The position numbers and the translations under genes were made by a program. From JBQCDV01 sp051960855 (lineage in GTDB: Bacteria; Actinomycetota; Actinomycetes; JAJZTN01): a stretch of 63,847 nucleotides of DNA. The notes below the pieces were generated by a model. It was not told where the DNA came from, did not search any database, and saw only the letters and a program-made list of their open reading frames with translations. Shown piece by piece: positions 15,023 through 24,123 of the stretch. The stretch covers positions 1 to 63,847 of the forward strand of contig JBQCDV010000155.1 in the NCBI GenBank assembly GCA_051960855.1, read 5' to 3'. How positions within the stretch are numbered: the stretch's first letter is position 1; the number at the start of each line of letters is the position of its first letter.

Positions 15023-16687
15023 TCAGCGGGTCCGGTGCGCCCGCAGGACGACGTCCTCGACGTGGTGGCTGGAGGCGGCGCCGGCAGGCCGCGCCCGCTT
15101 CTCGTGGACGTCGATGACCCAGCCCGGGTTGTCCTGAACTGCCGCGGCGAAGTCGTCGAGGTGGACGTACGCGTCGGGGTCAAACGCCATGTCGTGACCT
15201 CGGTGAGCGCGCATCGCCTCGGTGTCGTGACTGAGCACGACCAGGCTGCCACCGGGGGCAACCGCGTCGAGGATCGTCCGCACGCTGCGCAGGTCAGGTG
15301 TCCGCGGGATCGAGGCGTAGCAAGCGGAAACGAGGTCGAACGCCGCCTCGCCGAAGGGTTCGCGGCCGTTGGCATCGGCGGCCATACACGTGATGTCGAG
15401 ACCCCGCCTCGAGGCTTCCGCGCGCACCCGGTCCAGCGCACGCTCTGAGATGTCGCTCGCGGTGACCGTCCACCCTTGCTCGGCTAGCCACACCGCATCG
15501 CCACCCTCGCCGGCACCGACGTCGAGCGCACACGCCGGCGGTAGTACCGCGACCTCGACGACCAGTGAGCCGTTGGGATTGCCGCTCCACATCCGCTCAC
15601 CGGAGTAGCGCTCGTCCCAGTCGAGCTCGCCGTTCGAGGGCCGGGCCGCCTCCCGCGTGTCCTCCTCCGCGAGGCTGAAGGCGACGGCCCCGCCGACCTG
15701 GCTGCCCTGCGCGGCAGCGGGCAGCAGCTGCAGGCTCGGTTCGGTGACGTTGCCGGCGGCGTAGACGCCCTCGACGGAGGTGGCGCCGGTGGCGTCGGCC
15801 ACGAGGACCGAGCCGAGGCCGGTGCGATGGGGTTCGGACTGCAGGCCCAGTGCCGCGAAGGGCTCGAGCCGGGGCCGGAAACGAGGGCTCACCACGACCG
15901 CGTCGGCGGCCAGCGAGGAGCCGTCCGCCAGCTCCAGCGCGGCCAGCCGCCCGTCCTCATCCGTCACGACGCGGTGCACCGCGACAGTCCGGACGTCGAC
16001 GCCCGCGCCGGTGAGCCGGCCGAGCTCGTCCTGGTCGACCTCGACTCCCGGCTGCACGAGGACCGTCAGCCGTTCGGTGAGCTGACGGAACAGCGGCGCG
16101 GTGTGCAGCGCCAGTGGGTGCGTCACGAGCTGCACGATTCGCTGGTCGCGGACTTCATACCCGTGGCAGAACGGGCAGTGGATGACCTCGCGACCCCAGT
16201 GGTCGGCCAGCCCCGTGATGTCGGGCAGCTCGTCGGCGATTCCTGTCGCCACGATGACGCGGCGCGCGGAAACGGTGTGGCCGGCGGCGAGCTCGAGGAC
16301 GAACCGCTCGCCCCGCTGCGTCGTTCGTGCCCGTGGCAGCGCTGCCTGTGTCAGGTCTGCATGTGCCGGCTCTGCCCGTGTCACCGCCACCACCCGCCCC
16401 GCGACGACCTCAACGCCGTAGCCGCGTACTTCGGCGCGCGCGGCCTCAAGGAGTTGGGCCGGCGGCTGCCCGTCGCGGGTCAGGAAGCTGTGGAGATGCT
16501 CAGCAGCGGCGTTGCGAGGCTCGCCGCTGTCGATCACGATCACCGAACGGCGCTGCCGGGCGAGCTGCAGCGCGGCGGCCAGACCCCCGGCGGATCCTCC
16601 GACAACCGCAACGTCGCAGTGGCGGGTCACGGTGGGAGCAGGTGCGTGGGTCGTGCCGGCGGCAGTGGGAGCAGGTGTGTCGGTCAT
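15023..16687 (-). CDS. Fused thioredoxin-reductase-like flavoprotein and SAM methyltransferase
   Basis: A 554-residue two-domain protein. Residues about 23-345 form a pyridine-nucleotide-disulfide oxidoreductase of the thioredoxin reductase type: FAD motif CDVAVVGGSAGGLAAAL, redox pair CPFC in IHCPFCHGYEV, and a C-terminal FAD site in VEGVYAAGNVTEPSLQLLPA. Residues about 355-554 form a class I methyltransferase with motif I ACALDVGAGEGGDAVWLAEQ, resembling TehB-like enzymes. The linked activities suggest detoxification by reduction and methylation, for example of a metalloid or thiol, but the substrate is not known. It is divergent from an XRE-cupin regulator with an operator between. Confidence 0.88.
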   Translation of the reverse strand: MTDTPAPTAAGTTHAPAPTVTRHCDVAVVGGSAGGLAAALQLARQRRSVIVIDSGEPRNAAAEHLHSFLTRDGQPPAQLLEAARAEVRGYGVEVVAGRVVAVTRAEPAHADLTQAALPRARTTQRGERFVLELAAGHTVSARRVIVATGIADELPDITGLADHWGREVIHCPFCHGYEVRDQRIVQLVTHPLALHTAPLFRQLTERLTVLVQPGVEVDQDELGRLTGAGVDVRTVAVHRVVTDEDGRLAALELADGSSLAADAVVVSPRFRPRLEPFAALGLQSEPHRTGLGSVLVADATGATSVEGVYAAGNVTEPSLQLLPAAAQGSQVGGAVAFSLAEEDTREAARPSNGELDWDERYSGERMWSGNPNGSLVVEVAVLPPACALDVGAGEGGDAVWLAEQGWTVTASDISERALDRVRAEASRRGLDITCMAADANGREPFGEAAFDLVSACYASIPRTPDLRSVRTILDAVAPGGSLVVLSHDTEAMRAHRGHDMAFDPDAYVHLDDFAAAVQDNPGWVIDVHEKRARPAGAASSHHVEDVVLRAHRTR

Positions 16688-16726
16688 GTCAGCGACGGTA
16701 GGACGGATCAGGCTGGATGTGCCAGG

Positions 16727-16749
16727 CTCCTTGCAGGATTAGCAAGGAG
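16727..16749. promoter_or_regulatory. Operator dyad between the fusion enzyme and the XRE-cupin regulator
   Basis: CTCCTTGC (16727-16734) and GCAAGGAG (16742-16749) form a perfect 8-bp inverted repeat with a 7-nt spacer. The right arm overlaps the regulator's ribosome site (AAGGAGG), so binding would block its own translation region as well as the divergent promoter. It is probably the site for the regulator at 16755. Confidence 0.6.
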
Positions 16750-16754
16750 GCGTC

Positions 16755-17318
16755 ATGACCGAGCTGGGCGACATCGAGCACGTCGTTCGCACCCGCCTGC
16801 GCAGCCTGCGCACGACACTCGGGCTCTCCCTTGACGAGCTAGCGGCGCGGACCAACCTCAGCCCGTCGACCATCAGCCGCATCGAGACCGGCAAGCGCAG
16901 CATCAGCCTGGATGTGTTGCTGCCCTTGGCTTCCGGACTACAGGTCGGCCTCGACGCCCTGCTTGACATGAGCGCCGACGAGGACGTCGTCATCCGCCCC
17001 ACTCCCGACCGCGGCGAAGGTCGCACGACCTGGTTGCTCAGCCGCCCGGGCGGCGGCACGGTCGCCCTCAAGATGCGGCTCGAACCGACGCGCTCCCCCG
17101 TCACTCCACGCGTGCATCCGGGGCACGATTGGCTGTTCGTGCTGTCGGGTCGAATCCGGTTGACTCTGGGCGGCCGCGAGATCATCGTCGCCGCCGGGGA
17201 GGCCGCGGAGTTCGCGACGATGACGCCGCACGCCTTCGCCGCGGTGGGGCGCCCGGCCGAGGTGCTCATGGTCTTTGACCGCGACGGCCAGCACGCTCAC
17301 GCACGCACCGGCGACTGA
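16755..17318 (+). CDS. XRE-family regulator with C-terminal cupin domain
   Basis: A 187-residue regulator: helix-turn-helix at about 10-65 (LRTTLGLSLDELAARTNLSP, STISRIETGKRSISL) and a small cupin barrel at about 95-175 (HPGHDWLFVLSGRIRLTLGG, then AGEAAEFATMTPHAF) that likely senses a small ligand. Such proteins commonly control the gene next to them; here that is the divergent flavoprotein-methyltransferase fusion, 67 bp away, with a dyad between. The ATG at 16755 follows AAGGAGGCGTC. Confidence 0.92.
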   Translation: MTELGDIEHVVRTRLRSLRTTLGLSLDELAARTNLSPSTISRIETGKRSISLDVLLPLASGLQVGLDALLDMSADEDVVIRPTPDRGEGRTTWLLSRPGGGTVALKMRLEPTRSPVTPRVHPGHDWLFVLSGRIRLTLGGREIIVAAGEAAEFATMTPHAFAAVGRPAEVLMVFDRDGQHAHARTGD

Positions 17319-17399
17319 CACCACCTCGAGGCACCACCACTACTGCTCCATTCGGGGAGCGGCGGCGGCGAAAGCCCGCGACAGATCGTGTCCGATCGG

Positions 17400-17405
17400 T
17401 ACCTT
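17400..17405 (+). promoter_or_regulatory. Leaderless-type -10 box of the glycosidase gene
   Basis: TACCTT ends 7 nt before the ATG at 17413, with no Shine-Dalgarno sequence. Confidence 0.4.
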
Positions 17406-17412
17406 TCGCTCC

Positions 17413-18447
17413 ATGTGGCCCGACGCGCGTCTGCGATTCCCGGCCTTCCTGATCGGCATCGTCGCCGCCGTCCTCGCGATGACCGTGACGATGACGACCG
17501 CCCTTCCGGGTGCGACAGTGCCCGCGCGGGCGGCGACTTCGCCGGTCGTCTTCGGTCTCAATGACCACTGGTACTCCGACCTCACCGCGGACGACGCCCA
17601 GATCGGGCACGGCTACCGCTCCGGGGTCGTCGGGACGTTCCTGCCGTGGACGACGAAGCCGTCGTCGGTTCTCAACTACGCCACCTGGGCGCGCTCTCGC
17701 GGCGCCGTTCCGATGTTGGACCTCTATCCCCCGACCACGGTCACGCTCGCGCAGATCGCGTCGGGCTCCCAGGACGCCTACCTCCGACCGCTGGCGGCGT
17801 CGCTGAAGAGCTGGGGACACCCCTTCCTGTTCCGGCTGTTCCCGGAGATGAACGGGCTCTGGGAGAGCTACTCCCCCGGCGTCAACGGCCAGACGAGCGC
17901 CCAGTTCGTCGCGGCGTGGCGGCATGTCGTCGGCGTCTTCCACGCCGCCGGCGCCACCCAGGTGAAGTTCGTGTGGAACCCCGACCGACTGCAGACCAAG
18001 CAGCGCTACACCTTCGCGCAGCTGTGGCCGGGCGCGAGCTACGTCGACTGGGTGGGTCTGGACCTCTATGCCTGGCAGGACGCCACCCACGGGACGGTCG
18101 GGCCGTACTCGGTGGCGAAGGCCTCGGTCGACGCCGTCCGCGCCGTCGCTCCCACCAAGCCGCTCATGGTCCCCGAGGTCGGCGTCGCCCCCTACTGGAA
18201 CAAGCCCAGCTGGTTGGCCGACCATGTCAGCCTGCTCCGCTCCCTCGGCGTGAAGATCGTCGTCTACTTCAACGAGACCAAGGAGCGCAACTGGCGGGTC
18301 GACTCGGGCCCCAGCTCGTCGGCGAACCTCACCGGGCTGCGGAAGGCGCTCGCGCCCACCTCCGTGCTCTACGCCGGTCGCACCTGGCCGGGCTACTCCT
18401 CCTCGATGGCGGCCCTCGACCATCTGGTCGCTCACGGCTGGCTCTAG
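17413..18447 (+). CDS. Secreted GH26-like glycoside hydrolase (mannanase-type)
   Basis: A 344-residue exported protein with a signal peptide (FLIGIVAAVLAMTVTMTTAL, about 11-30, cleavage near PARAATS). The TIM-barrel domain carries FLFRLFPEMNGLWESYSPG with the probable acid/base glutamate (E in PEMNG, about residue 146), VWNPDR, DWVGLDLYAW and the probable nucleophile glutamate in LMVPEVGVA (about 258). These match the GH26/clan-A pattern, best known for beta-mannanases. Substrate specificity is inferred only from the family. It is followed by the second copy of the palindromic element. Confidence 0.8.
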   Translation: MWPDARLRFPAFLIGIVAAVLAMTVTMTTALPGATVPARAATSPVVFGLNDHWYSDLTADDAQIGHGYRSGVVGTFLPWTTKPSSVLNYATWARSRGAVPMLDLYPPTTVTLAQIASGSQDAYLRPLAASLKSWGHPFLFRLFPEMNGLWESYSPGVNGQTSAQFVAAWRHVVGVFHAAGATQVKFVWNPDRLQTKQRYTFAQLWPGASYVDWVGLDLYAWQDATHGTVGPYSVAKASVDAVRAVAPTKPLMVPEVGVAPYWNKPSWLADHVSLLRSLGVKIVVYFNETKERNWRVDSGPSSSANLTGLRKALAPTSVLYAGRTWPGYSSSMAALDHLVAHGWL

Positions 18448-18477
18448 GGCGGCGCAACCGCGTCCCCCCGGATGCCG

Positions 18478-18530
18478 ATGGGTCACGTGCCGCACCAACG
18501 TCGCGCCGGAAGCTACGGAACGTGACCCAT
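18478..18530. repeat. Palindromic intergenic element, copy 2
   Basis: ATGGGTCACGTGCCGCA (18478-18494) pairs with TACGGAACGTGACCCAT (18514-18530), with two mismatched positions and a 19-nt loop. The arms match copy 1 (11253-11305); the loop does not. It lies between convergent genes. Confidence 0.85.
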
Positions 18531-18542
18531 AAGCCGTTGCCG

Positions 18543-19202
18543 CTACCCGAACCTGCGCCACTGCCCTTCGGAGACGACCTCGACGTCCCCGTCGACGACT
18601 CTGATAGCCGTCTGCTCATCGATGGCGTAGGCCGGCCCGCCGAGGTCGGCAGCCCACCGCTCAGCGTCCGCCATCGTGTTCTCAGGGAAGGCGTCGAGGT
18701 GCGGGAAGATCGAGAAGTCGACGATGCCCAGCGTTCGGTCGTCCGAGGCCCCTGACCAGTGGACGAAGTCCTGTCCGACGCGCGGCGTCATCACCATGCT
18801 GCCGGCGCTGACTCCCACCCAGACCGTGTCCGACAGCGACGGCAGCAGCTCCGCCAGGCCGGACTCCCGCACCCAGTGGCACAAGTAGGTCGCGTCGCCG
18901 CCGTCGACGAGGAGCACGTCAGCCTCCCGGACCCACGGCACCCACCGGTCCGCGCCGATCGTGGGCAGCGCCGTGAGCTCGAGGACGCCGAGGGAGCCCC
19001 ATCCCAGTCCCGAGAAGCTGCTCCAGGCGGAGCCGGCCGCGATCAGGCCTCGCACCGACGCCGGCCCACACATCGCGTGACCCCACTGCGCCGTCGGGAC
19101 AATCAGGGCACTGCTGTCCTCGACCGGCTTGCCGAGGAGTTCGACGAGCGCAGCACGGATGCTGGCGTTGGTCACGCCACCCGAGGTGAGCAAGAGCTTC
19201 AC
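18543..19202 (-). CDS. Peptidase E-like S51 / class I amidotransferase-fold protein
   Basis: A 219-residue protein of the S51 family, which cleaves or acts on N-terminal Asp-type dipeptides or related substrates. It begins KLLLTSGGVTNASIRAALVE and has the nucleophile elbow VWVGVSAGSMVM (serine at about residue 125). The GTG at 19202 is used because GGAGGA lies 5 nt before it; the longer frame to 19298 adds a basic non-conserved leader. Another family member could be a cyanophycinase-like enzyme, but the length and elbow fit S51. Confidence 0.82.
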   Translation of the reverse strand: MKLLLTSGGVTNASIRAALVELLGKPVEDSSALIVPTAQWGHAMCGPASVRGLIAAGSAWSSFSGLGWGSLGVLELTALPTIGADRWVPWVREADVLLVDGGDATYLCHWVRESGLAELLPSLSDTVWVGVSAGSMVMTPRVGQDFVHWSGASDDRTLGIVDFSIFPHLDAFPENTMADAERWAADLGGPAYAIDEQTAIRVVDGDVEVVSEGQWRRFG

Positions 19203-19325
19203 GACTTCCTCCAACATGCCGACCGACGAACGACGGAGCGAGTGCCCGCGGACGCGGGTGGGTGGGCGCAGTAGCCTACGGACCGTCCTGGCGGTCACGT
19301 GACGCCAGCAGCGAGGGAGCGCCAG

Positions 19326-20246
19326 GTGACCGAGTATCCCGAGATCGTCGTCGTCGGCAGCGCCAACGTCGACCTCGTCGCAAGCGTTGTCTCTCTCCCC
19401 CGCCCGGGTGAGACCGTCCTGGCCCAGTCCTATGCGGAGTATCCCGGCGGCAAGGGTGCCAACCAGGCAATCGCCGCAGCCCGGCTGGGACGCCGCGTCG
19501 CCTTCATCGGCCGCGTGGGCGAGGACGCAGCAGCCGACCTAGTGCGTGACGCGCTAGCGCAGGAGGGCGTCGACGTAGCCAGGCTGTCGCCGACGAGCGG
19601 CGCGGCGACGGGGCGTGCGCTGATCGCGGTCGACGCAGCCGCAGAAAACTCGATCGTCGTCGTTCCAGGTGCTAACGCCGCGCTCACAGCCGAGGACGTC
19701 GCGTCGCAGGAGCACCTGCTGGCTGGAGCGGCGGTTGTCGTCGCCCAGCTCGAGGTCCCTCTCGAGACGGTGCACCGGGCGGCATCTCTGGCACAGGGTC
19801 GATTCCTCCTCAACCCCGCCCCGGCCACTCGCCTCGACCCTGAGCTGCTCGACCTGGTCGACGTGCTGGTCGTCAACGAGGGCGAGTTCGGCGTCGTGAC
19901 CGGAGTGGCCGTGCCCGACGCCCTGCAGACATTGGGCGACGTCCTCTCGGATGTGGCCCTGCCCTGTGCGGTGGTCATCACCCTCGGCGGACGAGGCGCT
20001 GCCGTGTGGCAGCACGGTGACGTGGCGATTGTCCCCGCGCCACCGGTCGACGTCGTCGACACGACTGGCGCGGGCGACACCTTCGTTGGCGCACTCGCCG
20101 ACGGTCTCGTCCGGGGCTTGCCGCTCGCGGAAGCGGCCCGGTGGGCGGTCGCCGCCGCGTCCCTCTCCACGCTGGCGCTCGGAGCAACCAGCGGCATGCC
20201 AGCGGCCGACCGCGTGCACGAGCTGCTCGCACAGCAGCAGGGATGA
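19326..20246 (+). CDS. rbsK: Ribokinase (PfkB family)
   Basis: A 306-residue PfkB-family kinase, expected to phosphorylate D-ribose at O5. It shows VVVGSANVDLVASVVSLPRP (N-terminal substrate lid), YPGGKGANQAIAAARLG, the LNPAP motif, VNEGEFG and the catalytic DTTGAGDTFVGALADGL near residue 245. The GTG at 19326 follows GAGGGAGCG at good spacing; GTG 19299 is the alternative. It is convergent with dhaL across a strong terminator, so it is close to but not co-transcribed with the pentose locus. Confidence 0.9.
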   Translation: MTEYPEIVVVGSANVDLVASVVSLPRPGETVLAQSYAEYPGGKGANQAIAAARLGRRVAFIGRVGEDAAADLVRDALAQEGVDVARLSPTSGAATGRALIAVDAAAENSIVVVPGANAALTAEDVASQEHLLAGAAVVVAQLEVPLETVHRAASLAQGRFLLNPAPATRLDPELLDLVDVLVVNEGEFGVVTGVAVPDALQTLGDVLSDVALPCAVVITLGGRGAAVWQHGDVAIVPAPPVDVVDTTGAGDTFVGALADGLVRGLPLAEAARWAVAAASLSTLALGATSGMPAADRVHELLAQQQG

Positions 20247-20257
20247 GCAGTCCGAGC

Positions 20258-20296
20258 AGCTGAGGCGACAGCCGGACGCAGGCTGTCGCCTCAGCT
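20258..20296. terminator. Bidirectional terminator between ribokinase and dhaL
   Basis: AGCTGAGGCGACAGCC (20258-20273) and GGCTGTCGCCTCAGCT (20281-20296) form a perfect 16-bp stem with a 7-nt loop, midway between two convergent genes. Confidence 0.85.
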
Positions 20297-20303
20297 TCGG
20301 ACG

Positions 20304-20923
20304 TCAGCTCAGCGCATTCTGCAGGCTCTTGAGAAACAGCACGTAGGCGGTGGCGCCGGGGTCGGGGTGACCGGAGCCACGCTCTCCGACCCAGGCTGCC
20401 CGGCCTCGCCGACCTGCCTGATCGCGCGTCTCCTCGACGCCCTTCTCGGCGGCGGCGACCATCGCTGTCAGTGCGTCGTTCTTGTTGTCGCGCAAGGCGT
20501 CGAGGCTCGGCGCGAGCGCGTCCAGCACCGTCTTGTCACCGAGCTCTGCCTTCCCCCGCTCGGCGATGCGAGCCATGGCAGCCCGGCCCACTCGCTCGGC
20601 GAGCGCGTCATCCCATTCCGAGGCATCCCCCACCTCCTTCGAAGCGGCGAGGAGCCCGGCCCCCACGAGCGCCGCCATCGTCGAGGGGTTGGCCTTCGCG
20701 AAAGCGGCGCCGGCGCTGCGCAGCAGAGCCCCGACGGTCTCGGGCGGGTTCTCCTTCAGCGCCTGCCGGATCGCCTCCGAGCCCTTGTCCACGGTGATCC
20801 CCAGGTCACCGTCTCCCACGGCCGCATCGAGGTCCCGCAGGGTCTCCCGATGGCTCGATAGGTTCTGTAGTGCCGAGTCGAGCACGGCCACGACCTCGTC
20901 CACTCGCATGGCTCGACCTGCGC

Positions 20924-20927
<4 letters not shown>
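20304..20927 (-). CDS. dhaL: Dihydroxyacetone kinase nucleotide-binding subunit DhaL
   Basis: A 207-residue helical-barrel nucleotide-binding subunit. The Mg-nucleotide aspartates are in DAAVGDGDLGITVDKG (about 33-48). Other family stretches are NPSTMAALVGAGLLAA and GHPDPGATAYVLF near the end. It transfers phosphate to the sugar held by DhaK. Its GTG start overlaps the dhaK stop by four bases (GTGA); an ATG at 20909 is possible. No DhaM phosphotransfer subunit is encoded in the window, so the phosphate donor (ATP or PTS) is open. It is the last gene of the minus-strand operon that starts at 27845. Confidence 0.9.
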
Positions 20928-21921
<994 letters not shown>

Positions 21922-21922
<1 letters not shown>

Positions 21923-23058
21923 CAGGCAGCGTCCTCTGTGGTGGCACGACTCCAAAGGTCGTGCAATGAGCGAACGGGTGGGCCGAGCAGGAGCGAGCGA
22001 GCGGCCGCGATGCACCGCTGCTGAGCGCGCAGGCGAGGCACGTCGGGTAGCGAGTCGATGTCGATGACGTGCGCCAGCCCGACGATGCGCCGGACCAGCT
22101 CTGTCGCGGCGTACCTCGCGGTGTCAGCAAGCAGGTTGCTGAGGAAGATCTCGTCCCAGGGATGGTCCTTGGGCCAGATTTGGCGGACTTCGTCGCTCAG
22201 CGCCGCCCAGAAGTCCGTGAGGTACTCGTCAACGTGCGGAGCGAAGCCGTCGCCGAGCTCCTGGTGAGCGACCGCAGAGAACGCGAGGTTAGCGACGACG
22301 TTCCCCGTGTCGTAGCCCATGGGGCCGATGAAGGCGAACTCCGGGTCGATGACACGCGCATCGCCGTCAGCCACCATGATCGAGCCCGTGTGCAGGTCGC
22401 CGTGGATCAGCGCCTCATGCCTGGTGCGGAACTCCCACAGCAGCTGCGAGGCGGCCCGCCGCATTGCGGCGTCGCCCTGCAGCGAGGCGGCGAGCTCAGC
22501 CGCAGCCTCGTCGTACCGGTTGGACTCCGCGTCCGTGTAGGGCGCGGTGAAGACGAGCTCCTCGCTGATGGCGCAGAGGTCCGGATTGACGAAGCGCGTG
22601 GCCAGGCGTTTGCGGCTGGCGGGGTCCATGAGCAGGTCGCTGGTGCCCAGCAGGGTGCGGGCGCAGTAGCGGCCGATCTGCTCGGCCACGCCGGTCACGT
22701 GGATCCCGGCCGTCAGCTGCGTGCGCCACACCTCGTGTCCGCGAAGGTCTTCCAGGACCATCGCGGCGTGGTCGAGGTCGACTGCCAGCAGTGCGGGGAC
22801 CCGGTGCGGGGCGAGCTCCCCGTGCAACGCGAGGGCCTCGGCCTCGATACGCACGCGGTCCTGCGACAGCGGCCAAGCGTCGCCGACCACCTTGAGGTAT
22901 GGGGGCGCGTGCTTGACGATGACCGACTTGTCACCGCCGCGGACGCGGTAGACGACGTTGAGGTTGCCGTCGCCGATCTCCTCCGCGGTGGCCGGTCCAT
23001 CGCCGAGGTGGGGGGCAGCGAGGCTCAGAGCCAGGGAGTCGTCGAGTGTCTCTCCCAT
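21922..23058 (-). CDS. S-methyl-5-thioribose kinase-like sugar kinase (MtnK family)
   Basis: A 378-residue aminoglycoside-phosphotransferase-fold kinase close to MtnK. Diagnostic blocks are EIGDGNLNVVYRV (nucleotide loop, about 27-39), KHAPPYLKVVGDAWPLSQDR (about 49-68), the catalytic loop ALIHGDLHTGSIMV (about 226-239) and the DPE metal loop in VIDPEFAFIGPMGYDTGN. MtnK makes 5-methylthioribose 1-phosphate, the first step of methylthioribose use; close homologues take 5-deoxyribose. Together with the MtnA-like isomerase and the class II aldolase here it fits a pentose-1-phosphate route. The exact 5-substituent is not readable. Confidence 0.88.
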
Positions 23059-23063
23059 CGGCC

Positions 23064-24113
23064 TCACCCCGCCGCGGAGAGCCGGCGCTGGTTGAGCGCG
23101 TCGAGCAGGACCGCCACGAAGATGACGACGCCCTGGATGAACTGCGTCCAGAACGGGTTGACGTTGAGCAGCGTGAGGCCGTTGTTGATGACTCCGATCA
23201 GCAGCGCGCCGATGAAGGTTCCCAGCAAGCTGCCGCGCCCGCCGAAGAGCGAGGTGCCGCCGATGACGACGGCTGCGATGACCTGCAGCTCGAGTCCGGT
23301 GGCGGAGGACGACAGCGCGGAGTTCAGACGCCCCGCCAGCACGATGCCAGCGAGCCCTGCACAGAGACCGGCGATGACGTAGACGCTGAAGATGACGCGC
23401 TTGACGGGGATGCCGGCGAGCCGGGCCGCCTCCACGTTGCCGCCGACCGCGTAGACCTGCTGGCCGAAGCTCGTGCGGGTGAGGACGAACCACCCGGCGG
23501 CGAAGACGAGGATCGTGATGATGACGGGTGCCTGGATACCGGCGATCTTGCCGTTGCCCAGGAACGTGAAGTCGGCGGGGAAGCCGAAGATGGTCTGACC
23601 CTGCGAGACCTGCTGGGTGAGTCCGCGGCCCATGGCGAGCACGGCCAGCGTCGCGATGAACGGCGTCAGCCGCAGCGCGGTGATGGAGCCGCCGTTGAAG
23701 GCCCCGACGGCGGCACCAACAAGCAGTGCCACGACCAGACCGGCGATGCCACCGACGTGGGCCTGCTTCATCGCCCAGGCGGCCACCATTCCTGACAGGG
23801 CGACGTTGGAGCCGACGCTGAGGTCGATGCCGCTGGTGATGATGACGAACGTGCCCCCGACGGCAGCGATGCCCACGACGGAGATCTGGACGACGACGTT
23901 CAGGAGGTTGGATGTCGTCAGGAAGCTGTTGGTCGTGACCGCGAGGATGGCGCACAGCACGAGCAGCGCCGCAAGCAAGGGGCCGACTCCGCTGAGAAGG
24001 GACTCCACCCAGGCGCGCTGGTGCGTCGTGCGGCCGGCGAGGTCCTCGCGCCCGGTCCGCTGCGCTTCGACCTCCGGGTGCAACGCCGCAGGAGCCGAGG
24101 GATTGTCGCTCAT
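23064..24113 (-). CDS. RbsC-type sugar ABC transporter permease
   Basis: A 349-residue membrane permease of the ribose/autoinducer-2 class with about nine to ten hydrophobic segments. Family marks include LNVVVQISVVGIAAVGGTFV, ITSGIDLSVGSNVALSGMVA, FIATLAVLAMGRGL and QVIAAVVIGGTSLFGGRGS (the loop that contacts the ATPase). It forms the channel with the ATPase at 24124-25611 and receives substrate from the binding protein at 25693-26805. It lies 5 bp upstream of the kinase gene. Confidence 0.93.
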   Translation of the reverse strand: MSDNPSAPAALHPEVEAQRTGREDLAGRTTHQRAWVESLLSGVGPLLAALLVLCAILAVTTNSFLTTSNLLNVVVQISVVGIAAVGGTFVIITSGIDLSVGSNVALSGMVAAWAMKQAHVGGIAGLVVALLVGAAVGAFNGGSITALRLTPFIATLAVLAMGRGLTQQVSQGQTIFGFPADFTFLGNGKIAGIQAPVIITILVFAAGWFVLTRTSFGQQVYAVGGNVEAARLAGIPVKRVIFSVYVIAGLCAGLAGIVLAGRLNSALSSSATGLELQVIAAVVIGGTSLFGGRGSLLGTFIGALLIGVINNGLTLLNVNPFWTQFIQGVVIFVAVLLDALNQRRLSAAG

Positions 24114-24123
24114 TGGATTTCTC

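Noticed and set aside
22069..23382. 437-codon plus-strand frame opposite the kinase and permease genes
   Set aside because: Antisense to well-supported MtnK-like and RbsC-like genes and without recognisable motifs.
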